Below are positions 16,845-25,107 of a stretch of DNA of 64,000 nucleotides, piece by piece. The stretch is from Glacieibacterium sp965200405. Lineage in GTDB: Bacteria > Pseudomonadota > Alphaproteobacteria > Sphingomonadales > Sphingomonadaceae. The DNA lies in assembly GCF_965200405.1 (NCBI RefSeq), contig NZ_OZ241356.1, forward strand, positions 1,612,001-1,676,000, written 5' to 3'. The stretch's first letter is position 1. Each line of letters starts with the position of its first letter. Under the pieces are notes generated by a model. The model did no database searches. It was not told the DNA's origin and worked only from the letters and a program-made list of their open reading frames with translations. Both the position numbers and the translations under genes were made by a program.

Positions 16845-18470
16845 ATGGCGAGCGAACACAGCTTAACTTACGATGCCGTATCTTACGGTGGTACCGCGGC
16901 GAAGCCCGACTTCGACAAGAAGTCCGGACCAGCCGGGTTGGTCGTGTTCTTCGGCCTGCTCGCGGTTGGACTGGCCTTCACCGCCTATAGCCTGAACCGT
17001 GATCTTGCGGCGGCGCATGTGCCACCGCTGGCCTTCGGCGCCTTCGCCCTGCTCGGTGTTGCGCTGCTGATCGCGCTCGGCTTCGAATTCGTCAACGGCT
17101 TCCACGATACCGCCAACGCGGTGGCGACGGTAATCTACACGCACGCGCTGCCGCCGACCGCCGCCGTCATCTGGTCTGGCGTCTGGAACTTCCTCGGCGT
17201 TCTCGTGTCGAGTGGTGCCGTCGCTTTCGGCATCATCTCGCTGCTGCCGGTCGAACTGATCCTGCAAGTCGATTCCGGCTCGGGCTTTGCGATGGTCTTT
17301 GCGTTGTTGATCGCCGCCATCGTCTGGAATCTCGGGACTTGGTGGCTCGGCCTGCCGTCGTCGTCGTCGCACACGCTGATCGGTTCGATCATCGGCGTTG
17401 GATTGGCCAACCAGTTCATGCACCTGTCGGGCGGCACCTCGGGAGTCGACTGGTCCAAGGCGCAGGACATTGGCCTGTCGCTGCTGCTGTCGCCGATCCT
17501 CGGCTTCGGCTTCGCGGCGCTGCTGATCATCGTGATGAAGCGGGTGGTCAAAGCCCCGGCGCTGTACCAGGAGCCCAAGAGCGACCAGCCGCCGCCGCTG
17601 TGGATCCGGGCGCTGCTGATCTTCACCTGCACCGGCGTGTCGTTCTTTCACGGTTCGAACGACGGGCAAAAGGGCATGGGCCTGATCATGCTGATCCTGA
17701 TCGGCACCGTGCCGACCGCCTATGCACTTAATCGTTCCATGCCCGCGACCGAGGTGATGGCGTTCGAGACCGTCGCGGCCAAGGCGCAGGCGGCTCTCGT
17801 CGCGCAGTCGAACGGCGTCGCGTCGCCTGCCGATCCACGCGCAGTCGTGACGGCCTATCTGCAAAGCCGGACGCTGACGCCGCAGACCGTCCCGGCGCTC
17901 GCGGCGTTGAGCGGCTCGATCGGCGATCAGGTCAACCAGTACGGCTCGCTCGCGGCGGTCCCGGCGCAGTCGACAGCCAACGTCCGCAACGACATGTACG
18001 TCGCCTCGGAGGCGTATCGCATCCTCGACAAGACGAAAGCCGTGACGTTCTCCGAGGACGGCAAGGCGGCGACCAAGGCGTTCCGGGCCGACCTCGACAA
18101 GTCGACCAAGTTCATCCCGACCTGGGTCAAGGTCTCGGTCGCCATCGCGCTCGGGCTCGGCACGCTGGTCGGCTGGAAGCGCATCGTCGTCACGGTCGGC
18201 GAAAAGATCGGCAAGACCCACCTCACTTACGCCCAGGGTGCGTCGGCCGAGATCGTCGCGGCAGCGATGATCGGCGCCGCCGACGGTTTCGGGCTACCGG
18301 TGTCGACAACGCACGTTCTCTCGTCGGGCGTCGCCGGTACCATGGCGGCCAATGGCTCGGGCCTGCAATGGGGCACGCTGCGTAACATGCTGACGGCGTG
18401 GGTGCTGACGCTGCCGGCGTCGATCCTGCTCGCCGGTGGCCTGTTCTTCGTCTTCTCGAAGATCTTCTAG
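16845..18470 (+). CDS. pit: Inorganic phosphate transporter, PiT family
   Basis: A low-affinity, cation-coupled phosphate permease of the inner membrane, 541 residues. The two inverted PiT signatures are present: FHDTANAVATV (residues 86-96) and FHGSNDGQKGMG (268-279). The SSSSHTLIG and GLPVSTTHVLSSG motifs of the two halves are also clear. About ten hydrophobic segments are seen. Residues about 297-430 form a long hydrophilic insert (ATEVMAFETVAAK onward) between the two halves. The start at ATG 16845 follows GAGG by 5 nt. A CYTH protein follows 235 bp downstream, which gives a possible link to phosphate or polyphosphate metabolism. Confidence 0.93.
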   Translation: MASEHSLTYDAVSYGGTAAKPDFDKKSGPAGLVVFFGLLAVGLAFTAYSLNRDLAAAHVPPLAFGAFALLGVALLIALGFEFVNGFHDTANAVATVIYTHALPPTAAVIWSGVWNFLGVLVSSGAVAFGIISLLPVELILQVDSGSGFAMVFALLIAAIVWNLGTWWLGLPSSSSHTLIGSIIGVGLANQFMHLSGGTSGVDWSKAQDIGLSLLLSPILGFGFAALLIIVMKRVVKAPALYQEPKSDQPPPLWIRALLIFTCTGVSFFHGSNDGQKGMGLIMLILIGTVPTAYALNRSMPATEVMAFETVAAKAQAALVAQSNGVASPADPRAVVTAYLQSRTLTPQTVPALAALSGSIGDQVNQYGSLAAVPAQSTANVRNDMYVASEAYRILDKTKAVTFSEDGKAATKAFRADLDKSTKFIPTWVKVSVAIALGLGTLVGWKRIVVTVGEKIGKTHLTYAQGASAEIVAAAMIGAADGFGLPVSTTHVLSSGVAGTMAANGSGLQWGTLRNMLTAWVLTLPASILLAGGLFFVFSKIF

Positions 18471-18498
18471 ACCCGGCACGCGCGCAACAGACGAAAAG

Positions 18499-18526
18499 GC
18501 CGGCTCCCCGATGACGGTGAGCCGGC
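18499..18526. terminator. Hairpin after the phosphate transporter gene
   Basis: GCCGGCTC (18499-18506) pairs perfectly with GAGCCGGC (18519-18526) around a 12-base loop, 29 bp after the pit stop. On the plus strand no T-tract follows; on the minus strand the hairpin is followed by CCTTTT. It may terminate in both directions. Confidence 0.55.
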
Positions 18527-18705
18527 TAGTCGATGCGTGATTCAGGGAGGATCAAACGCAGTCGGAGCGACGAAAGGGGGTACAAACGCCGCTGCGGAGG
18601 CCCAGCTATTCCGCGCAGGTTACAGTCTGATGAAGCACCGCAGGCTTGGCTAAATGTGTTCGCTACCGGACAGGAACGCCCTGCACCGGGAACCGAACGC
18701 CGCTT

Positions 18706-19206
18706 ATGGCTATCGAGATTGAACGGACGTTTCTGCTGGCCAACGATGGCTGGCGTGATGCAGTCGTCAGGACCAGTCACCTTACCGACGGCCTGATTGC
18801 GCGCGCCGACGGCCGCAAGGTGCGCGTCCGGCTCAGCGGACGCCAGGCTTGGCTCACCGTCAAGGGACCGCGCCAGGGCATCAGCCGCTTTGAATTCGAA
18901 TACGAGATCCCTTATCCTGACGGGCTGATCATGCTGCAGTCGCTGTGCGCCGGACCTTCGATCGAAAAGATACGACACCTGGTGCCATTTGCCGGCTTCG
19001 ACTGGTCGGTCGACATACATCTTGGCTTGTTGACCGGCACCGACCTTGCCGAAGTCGAATTGCAGCACGTCGACGACGATATGCCGTTACCGCCGTGGAT
19101 CGGTCGCGAAGTCACGCACGAGCCGAGCCTGCGCAAGGAAGCGTTGCTGGCACGATGCGTCGCGGCGATGGCGGTAGCTTCGTCGCTTCCAGGCTCGCTG
19201 CAATAG
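18706..19206 (+). CDS. CYTH-domain protein (triphosphate tunnel family)
   Basis: A CYTH protein of 166 residues, the family of class IV adenylate cyclases, thiamine triphosphatases and bacterial tripolyphosphatases. The N terminus MAIEIERTFLL gives the E-x-E-R part of the family's ExExK motif (E4, E6), but the position of the lysine (K in the usual EIERKF) is T8. Later tunnel residues appear conserved: RKVRVRLSG, AWLTVKG and FEFEYEIP supply alternating Arg/Lys and Glu residues, and AEVELQ and SLRKEAL follow at the end. The start at ATG 18706 was chosen because the motif must lie at the extreme N terminus. It sits just after the phosphate transporter, consistent with inorganic tri/polyphosphate hydrolysis, although the lysine change makes activity uncertain. 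Confidence 0.85.
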   Translation: MAIEIERTFLLANDGWRDAVVRTSHLTDGLIARADGRKVRVRLSGRQAWLTVKGPRQGISRFEFEYEIPYPDGLIMLQSLCAGPSIEKIRHLVPFAGFDWSVDIHLGLLTGTDLAEVELQHVDDDMPLPPWIGREVTHEPSLRKEALLARCVAAMAVASSLPGSLQ

Positions 19207-19232
19207 CCCAGCCCGGAGCGGCGTTGCGCGCC

Positions 19233-20105
19233 TCAGATGACTTTCTCGAACAGGCTGACGGCGATCTCCAGCATGATCAGCGCGATGATCGACAGCTCGA
19301 GCCGAACCGAGCGCCGGTCCTGGATCAGGTTGAGCAGCACGTCGGCGGCATCGCCGATGACTTCCAGCTTGTGCTCGATGACACGGGCTCGGTCGCCGAG
19401 TTCATACTCAGCCTCGAGACGGCCGTAGAGACGGTCAAGCTCGGGATGATCCCACAGCACTTCGGGCTTCTCGCTGATCTGGGCGCGGCCGACCATGCGA
19501 TGTCGCGCCGAGAGCACCTCGCCGATCTGTTGCATCACCCGCCGGATCGGATGGCCGACCTGGCCGCGCTGCTGCAGATCGTTGACCAGCGGTTCGATCC
19601 GGTCGAACACCGTCGCGATCCGCGCTTCATCGCGGCTCAAGACAACGCTGCGGGCAAGCACCGTGGCTGTCAGCAACAAGCGTTCCGCGGTCAGTTCGCG
19701 CAGCTTGATATTGCCGTGGACGTCGACCTGCTCGTCCGCAGCGGGCGCGAGTTCGATCGTCGCGGTCTCGACCTCGGGTGACGGCAAAGGATCGATGATG
19801 TCCGGCGCGATGCGGGCGAGGAAACGCTGCTCGCCATCGGCGGCGACGCCGAACAGCACGACGACGCCATAGCGAAAGACCAGCGCCGCGCCGCTGCCCT
19901 GCGGATCGAGTTCGTCGGCTTCGACGAAACCAGTGAGCCCGCGCATGTTGATGCGTGACCCGACCAGCAGGGCGCGGACCCGGCCCGGCGCCATCTGGCC
20001 CGGCAGGACGAAACCGAGGACTTCGCGCGACCCTGCCTTGACGGTGCGCAAGGCGCGACCGGCCGAGATCGTGTCGCGAACGTCGGGGGCAGTCGTCGTC
20101 GGCAT
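19233..20105 (-). CDS. RMD1/YagE (DUF155) family protein
   Basis: A 290-residue protein of the RMD1/DUF155 family, named after yeast proteins needed for sporulation and mitochondrial translation. Its bacterial role is not known. The typical end is present: HPELDRLYGRLEAEYELGD, then a coiled-coil-like stretch RARVIEHKLEVIGDAADVLL, RRSVRLELSI, and a single C-terminal membrane helix (IIALIMLEIAVSLF). The protein is therefore probably anchored at the inner membrane by its tail. AGGA lies 5-6 nt before ATG 20105. It converges on the CYTH gene with 26 bp between stops. Confidence 0.88.
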   Translation of the reverse strand: MPTTTAPDVRDTISAGRALRTVKAGSREVLGFVLPGQMAPGRVRALLVGSRINMRGLTGFVEADELDPQGSGAALVFRYGVVVLFGVAADGEQRFLARIAPDIIDPLPSPEVETATIELAPAADEQVDVHGNIKLRELTAERLLLTATVLARSVVLSRDEARIATVFDRIEPLVNDLQQRGQVGHPIRRVMQQIGEVLSARHRMVGRAQISEKPEVLWDHPELDRLYGRLEAEYELGDRARVIEHKLEVIGDAADVLLNLIQDRRSVRLELSIIALIMLEIAVSLFEKVI

Positions 20106-20528
20106 GGTTTTCCTGTCTGGCGGCCGCCTTACCGCCGATCGGCATTGGTCTCAAACATTTGGAGTGAAAGCTCGACATCGCCGGCGATGCACAGACCTTG
20201 CAAATGACCGGAGCGCACTTGCCGAAGTGATCGGCAAAAGGGCGCTGAGACGATCTCACCTGTTTTTCGCTCGGTCATGACGCTTGCCGCGATGCGGGCA
20301 GCCAGCCGAAAGACCTGGCCGAGTGATGGTTCGTCCGGCGACCTGAATACTTTTACAGCCGTCTCGTAACTCGTTGAGGCTGACGGTAAGTATCTGATCT
20401 AATGCTTTCCTATGAAGCTTGGAAGGCTACTGCGTTACCATTCAGCTATACCCGCATGTCGGCGACTTGATCGCCGATCGCCGTCGTAGCCACGACGCTG
20501 CGGGCTTGGTCAACGGCAGGTCGGACTC
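20106..20528. other. Intergenic region with a tRNA fragment
   Basis: This 423-bp stretch holds no convincing coding frame. Its base composition is lower in GC than the flanking genes. The only recognisable content is a 42-nt fragment of a glycine tRNA on the minus strand near its right end. It is the common upstream side of the RMD1 gene and the downstream side of the acyltransferase gene. Confidence 0.7.
20414..20455 (-). pseudogene. Degenerate 5' fragment of tRNA-Gly (TCC)
   Basis: Read on the minus strand, it begins GCGGGTATAGC, continues with a D-loop containing AATGGTAA and reaches an anticodon loop CTTCCAA with anticodon TCC. This matches the first 42 or so positions of tRNA-Gly(TCC). 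The D stem (GCTG against ACGC) and the anticodon stem (T opposite T at 28-42) carry mismatches. Nothing after the anticodon arm resembles a variable loop, a T arm (no GGTTCGA) or the acceptor 3' strand. It is therefore a remnant and not a working tRNA. Confidence 0.65.
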
Positions 20529-21635
20529 TCAGGCCGCGGCAAGGACCGGGCGGCGGACGGCAAGGCGCTGTCCGTTGAAGCAGTAATACAACAGCGGCAC
20601 CTGCCGGATCGCCAGGTAGATGGCGAAGGACAGCAGCGCCGCCGTCACCCCGACCGCCAGCCATTCCAGTTCGACCGGCAGCGAGATCGACGCTGTGACC
20701 AGGCCGAGCGCCAGGATGATCGGGTGGTGGACGAGGTAGATGGTCAGCGACGCATCGACGACCAGCTTGACCGGCGCGCTCGGCGCATCGCCCCAGCGCT
20801 TCATCGCGGCAAGGACGAGCCAAGCACCACCGATGGCGGCACAGGCGCCCGCGACCATCGCCGGGCGGTAATGCGCGCCGCCCATCGTCAACGGCACGGT
20901 CAGCGCGATGATCGCGACGACGACTGCCGCACGCCACCACCGCCATTTCAGCCAGGCGTCGAGGATCGCGGGCTTGAGGAACAGGCCGGTGCCGATCAGG
21001 AAGAACAGGCCGTTGTACATCAGCCGGTTGGCCATCGCGCCCAGGAACGTCGTGCCGAGCAGTGGCGCGGTGACGGACAGCGGTACGGCGACGAGCCCGA
21101 CCAGGATGAACACACTGGCGAAAGGCGCCCGCTCGACAACGAGCGGTAGTCCCGTCGATCGCAGCCGCGCGACAATCGGCCAGGCAACGGCGATCAGGAC
21201 CGAATAGATGATCAGGTCGTCGAGGAACCATAGGTGGCTGATCCAGCTCGACGACGGCTCCGACAGGCGGCCAGCGAGGCGGGCCAGCACATCGCCCATG
21301 TCGCCGCCCGGCACCGCGGCGAAGACCAGCAGCTGGAGCGGGATCAGCACGATCGTCGCTGACAGCAGCGGGATGCCCAGCCGCTTGAGGCGCGACTGCA
21401 ACCACTCCCACCGCGCGGTCCGGGCCAGCAGCATCGCGGCGAAATAGCCGGCAATCAGGAAGAATGCGGGCATGCGGAATGCCGTGATCGTCTGCGCGAC
21501 CGTATCGCAGAAAGCCGATGTCGCGGCCTGCGGCGGCCCCCAGCCAGGCGAGAACAGCCGCGCTGCATGGTACGGGATACCGAGCAGCATGAGCAGCGCC
21601 CTGCACCGGTCGATATAGTGGAGCCGCGCCGACAC
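20529..21635 (-). CDS. OpgC-like membrane acyltransferase (acyltransferase 3)
   Basis: A polytopic acyltransferase-3 family protein of about 368 residues. The N terminus YIDRCRALLMLLGIPYHAA is the family's first helix with its Arg and the catalytic-type His, and about ten hydrophobic segments follow (FRMPAFFLIAGYFAAMLL, LIIYSVLIAVAWPIV, VVVAIIALTVPLTM, SLTIYLVHHPIILALGLV and others). Members include OpgC/MdoC, which adds succinyl groups to periplasmic glucans, and O-antigen acetylases. Because ndvB and opgGH are both in the window, modification of periplasmic glucan is an attractive role, but the gene is not next to either. A GTG at 21635 preceded by GGGGG was taken as start; a longer TTG-initiated form up to 21674 is possible. 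Confidence 0.8.
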   Translation of the reverse strand: MSARLHYIDRCRALLMLLGIPYHAARLFSPGWGPPQAATSAFCDTVAQTITAFRMPAFFLIAGYFAAMLLARTARWEWLQSRLKRLGIPLLSATIVLIPLQLLVFAAVPGGDMGDVLARLAGRLSEPSSSWISHLWFLDDLIIYSVLIAVAWPIVARLRSTGLPLVVERAPFASVFILVGLVAVPLSVTAPLLGTTFLGAMANRLMYNGLFFLIGTGLFLKPAILDAWLKWRWWRAAVVVAIIALTVPLTMGGAHYRPAMVAGACAAIGGAWLVLAAMKRWGDAPSAPVKLVVDASLTIYLVHHPIILALGLVTASISLPVELEWLAVGVTAALLSFAIYLAIRQVPLLYYCFNGQRLAVRRPVLAAA

Positions 21636-21781
21636 TGTATCCCCCGCATCACGACGACCACTGGACCGTGGCAATTGTTTTGCAGTGCAGCAAGCCTTTT
21701 CGCCGGGCTAACCCGTTGCGGATACGGTACAATCTCAGTTTCGGGCCAGGCCGGCGAGTGGGAGCGACGAGGGCGTTGTGC

Positions 21782-24700
21782 CTATTTGAGCTCCACCCTG
21801 ACGCCGACGCGGAAGGCGCGCCCCAGCAGGTCCGAATAGGTGCTGTTCGCCGCCAGTCCGGTCTCGGGCACCAGCATCGGCTTGCTGTCGAGCAGGTTGG
21901 TGACGTTGACGAAGAACTGCGCATCGGCGCCTGCCATCGGCACCTTGGCGGTGACGTTGAGGTCGACATAGAACAGCCCGGAGACATGGTTCTCGTCATA
22001 GGTCGGGAACTGCGTCGTCGAGACCGGGCAGGTGGTCAGGCACTCGATACCGTTGGCGACGTACTTGCCCGAGCTGACGCCGCGGCCGACGCCGGTGATC
22101 GAGAAGCTGGGCGTGTCGTACGTCGCGCTGAAGCGGTAGATCCACTTCGGCGTGGTCGCCTGGCCGCCGTTCACCCCGACACTGTTGAGAACGACGGTGC
22201 TCGGCACGCCGCTGTTGAACAGATTGTCGATATAGCGGGTCGCGACGCCGCGCAGCGTGACGGCGCCCTTGGCCTCCGCGAAGATCGCGTCGAGCGGCAG
22301 GCGGTAGTTGGCGTCGATGTCGACGCCGCGAACCAGCTGGCGGGCGGCGTTGAACGGCTGGCTGCGGAACAGGTAATAGGGCTGGCCGGGGATCGAGCGG
22401 GCCGGATCCGGCGTATAGGCGCTGCAGAACTGCTGCTGGCCCTGATAGCACAGGTCGATGATGTCCTGCGCGCCGAAGGTGCTGATGGCGTCCTTCAGGT
22501 TGATCCGGAAATAGTCGACCGACAGGTTGAAGCCCGGCAGGAAGCGCGGCGTCAACACCACGCCGGCGTTCCAGCTATCGGACTTTTCGGGGCGCAGGTT
22601 GAGGTTGCCGGTGACGTTCGCCGAATAGCCGAAGGTCGCGGGGCCGTTGGCGCCGTCGTTGGTATAGGCGGGGTTGCGGACCGAATCGCTGTTGGCAGAG
22701 CCGGCGGCGTACAGCTCGTTGAGGTTGGGCGCCCGGATATCGCGCGAGCGCGTGACGCGCAGGCGGATGTCCTCGATCGGCTGCCAGGTCGCGCCGGCCT
22801 TCCACGTCGTCACATAGCCCGCGGTCGAGTACCAGGTGGCGCGGGCGGCACCGTTGAACTCGATGCCGAGGCCGAGCGGCACGACGGTCTCGACGTACAG
22901 CTCCTTGACGTTGTAGCTGCCGTTGGTGGGCAGATAGTTGCCGACCGACCAGCGGTTCGTTGTCGTTGGCCGGCCGGTCGCATCGACGGTCGCCAGCGGC
23001 TGGAATTCGGCAGGCACGGAACCGCTGATCTGCTCCTTGCGATATTCACCGCCGAGCGCGAGGCTGACGTCGCCGGCCCAGGTCGAGAACGGCGTCAGCG
23101 ACAGGTTGGCGGCGGCATTGTACTGCTCGACCGTCTCGTCGCGATACGGATTGCCGAGGACGTAGCCAAACGCCGCCGGGTTGGCGACGCCGAGGCCGAG
23201 GCGGTTGAGCGGCACGCAGGCGCGGGCGTCGTTGGCCGGGTTGGTATCGACGTTGACGAGGCACTGGATCGACCCCGCCGCATAGCCGCCGGTGTTGCCG
23301 GCCGGTGCGAAGACGGCGGCGGTGGCGTTGTTCATCGCGCCGATATTCATGATGTTGCGCAGCTGCTCGCGGAGCTGGGCACGGCCGTACTGGCTGTAAA
23401 CCTCCCAGGTCGCGGACTTGCCGAACAACTGGGCGCTGCCCTGCGCGCCGAGGGTATAGCGCTGCACCTCGCGCTTGTTGCTGACGGCGCGGAACGGCAG
23501 GTCGGCGGCGGTCGATGCGATGGTCACGCTGGTGATGCCGGCCAGCGCCGCGCGTCCCAGGGTGTTGTACAGGAAGGCGTTGCAGGTCAGCGGCGCGGTT
23601 GCCGCCGATACCGCCGTGTCGCAGCCCGTCGCCGACAGCGACACGCCGGTCGCCAAGTTGGGCCCGGCGTTGAAGAACACTTTCTGCCGGTTGTACGAGC
23701 CCTCGGCGAACAGCTCGATGCCGGCGCCGAACTCATAGCTCAGCCGCCCGAACAGGCCGTAGCGGTCGTCCTTGGGATCGAGGCCGATGCGGCGCCCGGA
23801 GTCGTTGACCTGCCAGTCGCCGCCCTGGGTCAGCGTCGGTGCGGCGGCCCCGGTCGGCGAGGGGAAGGTCAGGGCGCCGTACTGGAATTGCTGGACCGCG
23901 CCGCCATTGCCGAAATACGTCCCGCGCAGGCGGTTGGCGACGCCCCCGGTCGAGCCGGTGATGAGGCCACCCGGCGTCGAGTTCGCCGCGCCGACCTGGC
24001 GCCGGATCAGGAACTGCGGGACGCTGGAGTTGGTCGTCGCGTTATAGGCCGGGTTCTGGATGCGCACATAGCCGGTGGCGTTCCAGTCGCGATCGACCTC
24101 GAAGATGCCGGCGCGGTGGGCGAGTTCGCCCGAGATGAGGATGTGGCCGCGCTCGTCGCTGCCGAACGGCGCGCCGCCGGTGACGCTGAGCGAATAGTTC
24201 TGGCCGTCGCCCTTGTCGGTGATGCCGCTGTCGACGGCGACCTTCAGGCCCTTGTACTTCTTGTCGAGGACGAAGTTGACGACGCCCGCCACCGCGTCGG
24301 AGCCATAGGCCGCCGACGCGCCGCCGGTGACCACCTCGACGCTCTGCACCAGCGCCTGCGGGATGGTGTTGATGTCGACGAGGCCGGTGATCGTCGACGC
24401 GACCGAGCGCCGGCCGTCGAGCAGAACCAGCGTGCGGATCTCGCCGAGGTTGCGCAGGTTGAGCGCGTTGATCCCGGCCTGGCCGCTCGACAGGTTGAGG
24501 CGCGAGTTGGCGGGGCGGGTCGAGCCTGCCAGCGCCGGCAGCTCGTTGACGAAATCGGCGATGTTGTTCGACGGCGACGAGGTCTGGATCTCCTCGCGCG
24601 TCAGCACGGTCACCGGGGTCGGCGCCTGGAAGCCGTCGCGCGCGACGCGCGATCCGGTGACGATGATGTCGGGGTTGCCTTCGGCGGCGGCGGCGGCTTC

Positions 24701-24844
24701 GGCGGTCTTGACCGCAGCGGTCTCGGTCGGCGCGGTCTGGGCGAAGGCCGGCAGGGCGAACACCATGGAGATCGCCAGCGCCGACCGGCTGGAGGTGACG
24801 GCGACGACGTGCTGCGGCCGCCGGAATGCTGAAAGCTTCGTCAT
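21782..24844 (-). CDS. TonB-dependent outer-membrane receptor
   Basis: A 1020-residue receptor that brings a nutrient across the outer membrane with energy from TonB. A signal peptide ends near residue 36 (ALPAFAQ). The plug domain (about 55-180) has DIIVTGSRV, a TonB-box-like region before it, LLDGRRSVAS and ASAAYGSDAVAGVVNFVLDK. The remainder is a 22-strand barrel with frequent aromatic alternation and a C-terminal strand FRVGVRVELK, which ends in lysine and not the usual aromatic residue. The start is firm: AAGGAGGG lies 5 nt before ATG 24844. It diverges from an acylase/D-aminoacylase/symporter operon, so its ligand is probably an acylated amino acid or peptide handled by those enzymes (inference). 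Confidence 0.93.
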   Translation of the reverse strand: MTKLSAFRRPQHVVAVTSSRSALAISMVFALPAFAQTAPTETAAVKTAEAAAAAEGNPDIIVTGSRVARDGFQAPTPVTVLTREEIQTSSPSNNIADFVNELPALAGSTRPANSRLNLSSGQAGINALNLRNLGEIRTLVLLDGRRSVASTITGLVDINTIPQALVQSVEVVTGGASAAYGSDAVAGVVNFVLDKKYKGLKVAVDSGITDKGDGQNYSLSVTGGAPFGSDERGHILISGELAHRAGIFEVDRDWNATGYVRIQNPAYNATTNSSVPQFLIRRQVGAANSTPGGLITGSTGGVANRLRGTYFGNGGAVQQFQYGALTFPSPTGAAAPTLTQGGDWQVNDSGRRIGLDPKDDRYGLFGRLSYEFGAGIELFAEGSYNRQKVFFNAGPNLATGVSLSATGCDTAVSAATAPLTCNAFLYNTLGRAALAGITSVTIASTAADLPFRAVSNKREVQRYTLGAQGSAQLFGKSATWEVYSQYGRAQLREQLRNIMNIGAMNNATAAVFAPAGNTGGYAAGSIQCLVNVDTNPANDARACVPLNRLGLGVANPAAFGYVLGNPYRDETVEQYNAAANLSLTPFSTWAGDVSLALGGEYRKEQISGSVPAEFQPLATVDATGRPTTTNRWSVGNYLPTNGSYNVKELYVETVVPLGLGIEFNGAARATWYSTAGYVTTWKAGATWQPIEDIRLRVTRSRDIRAPNLNELYAAGSANSDSVRNPAYTNDGANGPATFGYSANVTGNLNLRPEKSDSWNAGVVLTPRFLPGFNLSVDYFRINLKDAISTFGAQDIIDLCYQGQQQFCSAYTPDPARSIPGQPYYLFRSQPFNAARQLVRGVDIDANYRLPLDAIFAEAKGAVTLRGVATRYIDNLFNSGVPSTVVLNSVGVNGGQATTPKWIYRFSATYDTPSFSITGVGRGVSSGKYVANGIECLTTCPVSTTQFPTYDENHVSGLFYVDLNVTAKVPMAGADAQFFVNVTNLLDSKPMLVPETGLAANSTYSDLLGRAFRVGVRVELK

Positions 24845-25107
24845 GGTGTCCCTCCTTGTTGGTCATGGTTGCGCCGGCTTTTGCCGGTCTGCTGCCACGC
24901 CCGTCGATCGTGCCTGATGAGTTAACGTGCGCGGCGGCGGCGACACGCGTCAAGGGCGAAGCGGCGTCTGTCGCTCAACCGCGCCGATTAACCGGCGACT
25001 GTGGCTCCGCACCGTGTATTTTCCTATGGCGCTCCGGGCGTTGTCGTATCACGAACGGAACGGCGGGGGCCGATGGTCGGCACTGTTTGAGAGCGGAGGA
25101 GATGCCC
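24845..25107. promoter_or_regulatory. Divergent promoter region of the receptor and acylase operon
   Basis: These 263 bp separate the start of the TonB receptor from that of the acylase and must hold both promoters. A CCGGC-TTTT-GCCGG inverted repeat lies just upstream of the receptor's ribosome-binding site. I could not pick out confident -35/-10 boxes. No regulator gene lies beside it. Confidence 0.5.

Noticed and set aside
21668..24832. A plus-strand open frame of about 1050 codons opposite the TonB receptor
   Set aside because: It is antisense to a clear receptor gene with a signal peptide, plug and barrel, and reads as low-complexity Arg/Ala/Val/Asp sequence.
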